DNA from: Nocardioidaceae bacterium
Lineage (GTDB): Bacteria; Actinomycetota; Actinomycetes; Propionibacteriales; Nocardioidaceae
Reading direction: 5' to 3'
Assembly (NCBI GenBank): GCA_025965395.1
Contig: JAOPXA010000096.1
Coordinates: forward strand, 1-5,937
DNA length: 5,937 nucleotides
Below, piece after piece: positions 5,261 to 5,937 of the stretch; position 1 is the first letter of the stretch, and each line of letters opens with the position of its first letter. The notes beneath the pieces were generated by a model. The model did no database searches. It was not told the origin of the DNA and saw nothing but the letters and a program-made list of their open reading frames with translations. Both the position numbers and the translations under genes were made by a program.

Positions 5261-5937
5261 GTGGATGTCATTCAGCATGTGCGTGCCGCGCAAACCTCCC
5301 TCGACCACGCAAGGGCTCCGGGTCTTGAGTATCTTGCCGGTGGTGACATCGCCCATTTGGTCCGCAGCCTGCAGGGTTTGATCACGTCAGCCCAGGCGCT
5401 GCAACTAGATCTGACCGTCGTTGCCGACAAGAACCACGTAGGACGTCGCGAAGGTGCCGCGTCGACATCGGCGTTCCTCGCTCAGACCACGGGCGTGAGT
5501 CTGTCGCAGGCGGCGCGTGAAGTGAAGCTCGCCCACGACCTCCAGCGGGTCGCGCCTGCGACGCGGGAAGCGCTGGTGCGGCCGGGGATGTCGAAAGACA
5601 AAATGGGCACCCTGACCCAAGCACTCAGAAAACTCCCGAAAGTTCTCCCTGTCGCGGACCGGCAGCGGGTTGAGAACGACCTGGTCGAGAAAGCCAGCAT
5701 CTTGTCGTTGGAAGACTTCCGCAGGGCTGCGAACCGCGCACTTGAGGTCATCGATGCGGTGTGGGCTGACCAGGTCCAAGGCGAGGAACTCGCGACCCTA
5801 GAGAAGGCCGCCCGTAAAGACGCCACGTTTTGGATGGACGCACCCAACGACAAAGGCCTCATCAAGGGTGGGTTCCTGATCCCCGTCCTTGATGGGGCGA
5901 TCTTGAAGAACATGCTCGAATCGTTCACGTCCCCCAA
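5261..5937 (+). CDS. DUF222 / 13E12-repeat-family protein (HNH endonuclease type), C-terminus outside window
   Basis: The frame is open to the right edge, with 225 codons visible. It shows the typical DUF222 N-terminal domain: a helical start with ALQLDLTVVADKN (46-58); STSAFLAQTTGVSLSQA (68-84), which matches the family's S-x-x-WLA-x-x-x-G-V-S segment; then REALVRPGMSKDKMGTLTQAL (102-122); LPVADRQRVENDLVEKA (129-145); and TFWMDAPNDKGLIKGGF (189-205). Full-length members are usually 400-500 residues and end in an HNH nuclease domain, which would lie beyond the window and cannot be confirmed. An in-frame TGA at 5252-5254 leaves GTG 5261 as the first start, with a G-rich stretch (5247-5255) as a possible ribosome site; GTG 5279 is a fallback. 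The LexA box upstream indicates DNA-damage induction. The cellular role of this widespread, often multicopy family is unknown; some members may be mobile-element-like. Confidence 0.88.
   Translation, partial: MDVIQHVRAAQTSLDHARAPGLEYLAGGDIAHLVRSLQGLITSAQALQLDLTVVADKNHVGRREGAASTSAFLAQTTGVSLSQAAREVKLAHDLQRVAPATREALVRPGMSKDKMGTLTQALRKLPKVLPVADRQRVENDLVEKASILSLEDFRRAANRALEVIDAVWADQVQGEELATLEKAARKDATFWMDAPNDKGLIKGGFLIPVLDGAILKNMLESFTSP

Noticed and set aside
5071..5271. Possible 66-residue minus-strand gene
   Set aside because: It covers the SOS promoter and the DUF222 start, and its Cys/Arg/Ser-rich content looks non-coding. No ribosome site was seen.
5482..5937. 151-residue minus-strand frame reaching the right edge
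   Set aside because: It is antisense to the DUF222 coding region, whose family motifs are plain in the plus frame.
1..5937. CRISPR array, tRNA, rRNA or insertion sequence
   Set aside because: No regularly spaced repeats of suitable length, no cloverleaf or rRNA-like sequence, and no transposase motifs or terminal inverted repeats were seen.

Overview
This GC-rich window looks like chromosomal DNA from an actinobacterium. The evidence is the codon bias toward G/C in third positions, GTG starts, a 13E12/DUF222-type gene behind an actinobacterial SOS box, and a CRP/GlxR-type palindrome. The sequence does not fix the genus.

Layout from left to right. (1) Positions 1-785, minus strand: the N-terminal 261 codons of a succinate-semialdehyde-type aldehyde dehydrogenase; the window edge cuts it just before the expected catalytic cysteine. 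(2) Positions 904-1380, plus strand: a small GNAT acetyltransferase, divergent from the dehydrogenase and convergent with the next gene; the two coding ends overlap by 8 bases. (3) Positions 4856-1373, minus strand: a tight three-gene operon, transcribed leftward. Its order is substrate-binding protein (4856-3723), short-chain dehydrogenase (3726-2971) and type I Baeyer-Villiger monooxygenase (2974-1373). Both junctions are 4-base ATGA stop/start overlaps, so translation is probably coupled. (4) Positions 4857-5260: a 404-base intergenic region rich in palindromes and repeats. (5) Positions 5261-5937, plus strand: the N-terminal part of a DUF222/13E12 (normally HNH endonuclease) protein that runs off the right edge.

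The operon reads as an oxidation module. The dehydrogenase would turn a secondary or cyclic alcohol into a ketone, and the monooxygenase would insert oxygen to give an ester or lactone. The first gene encodes a type 1 periplasmic-binding fold but shows no signal peptide, and no transporter permease or ATPase gene is visible. It may therefore be a cytosolic ligand sensor rather than a transporter component. A perfect 18-base TGTGA-N6-TCACA palindrome sits just upstream of its start and suggests control by a CRP/GlxR-family regulator, which would fit a catabolic operon. The monooxygenase carries Gln in place of the His of the family fingerprint.

The DUF222 gene has a readable SOS promoter: TTGTCC-N17-TACACT followed by a near-perfect LexA box. 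This agrees with the known LexA control of 13E12-family genes in mycobacteria. All substrates, and the sensor idea, are inference.
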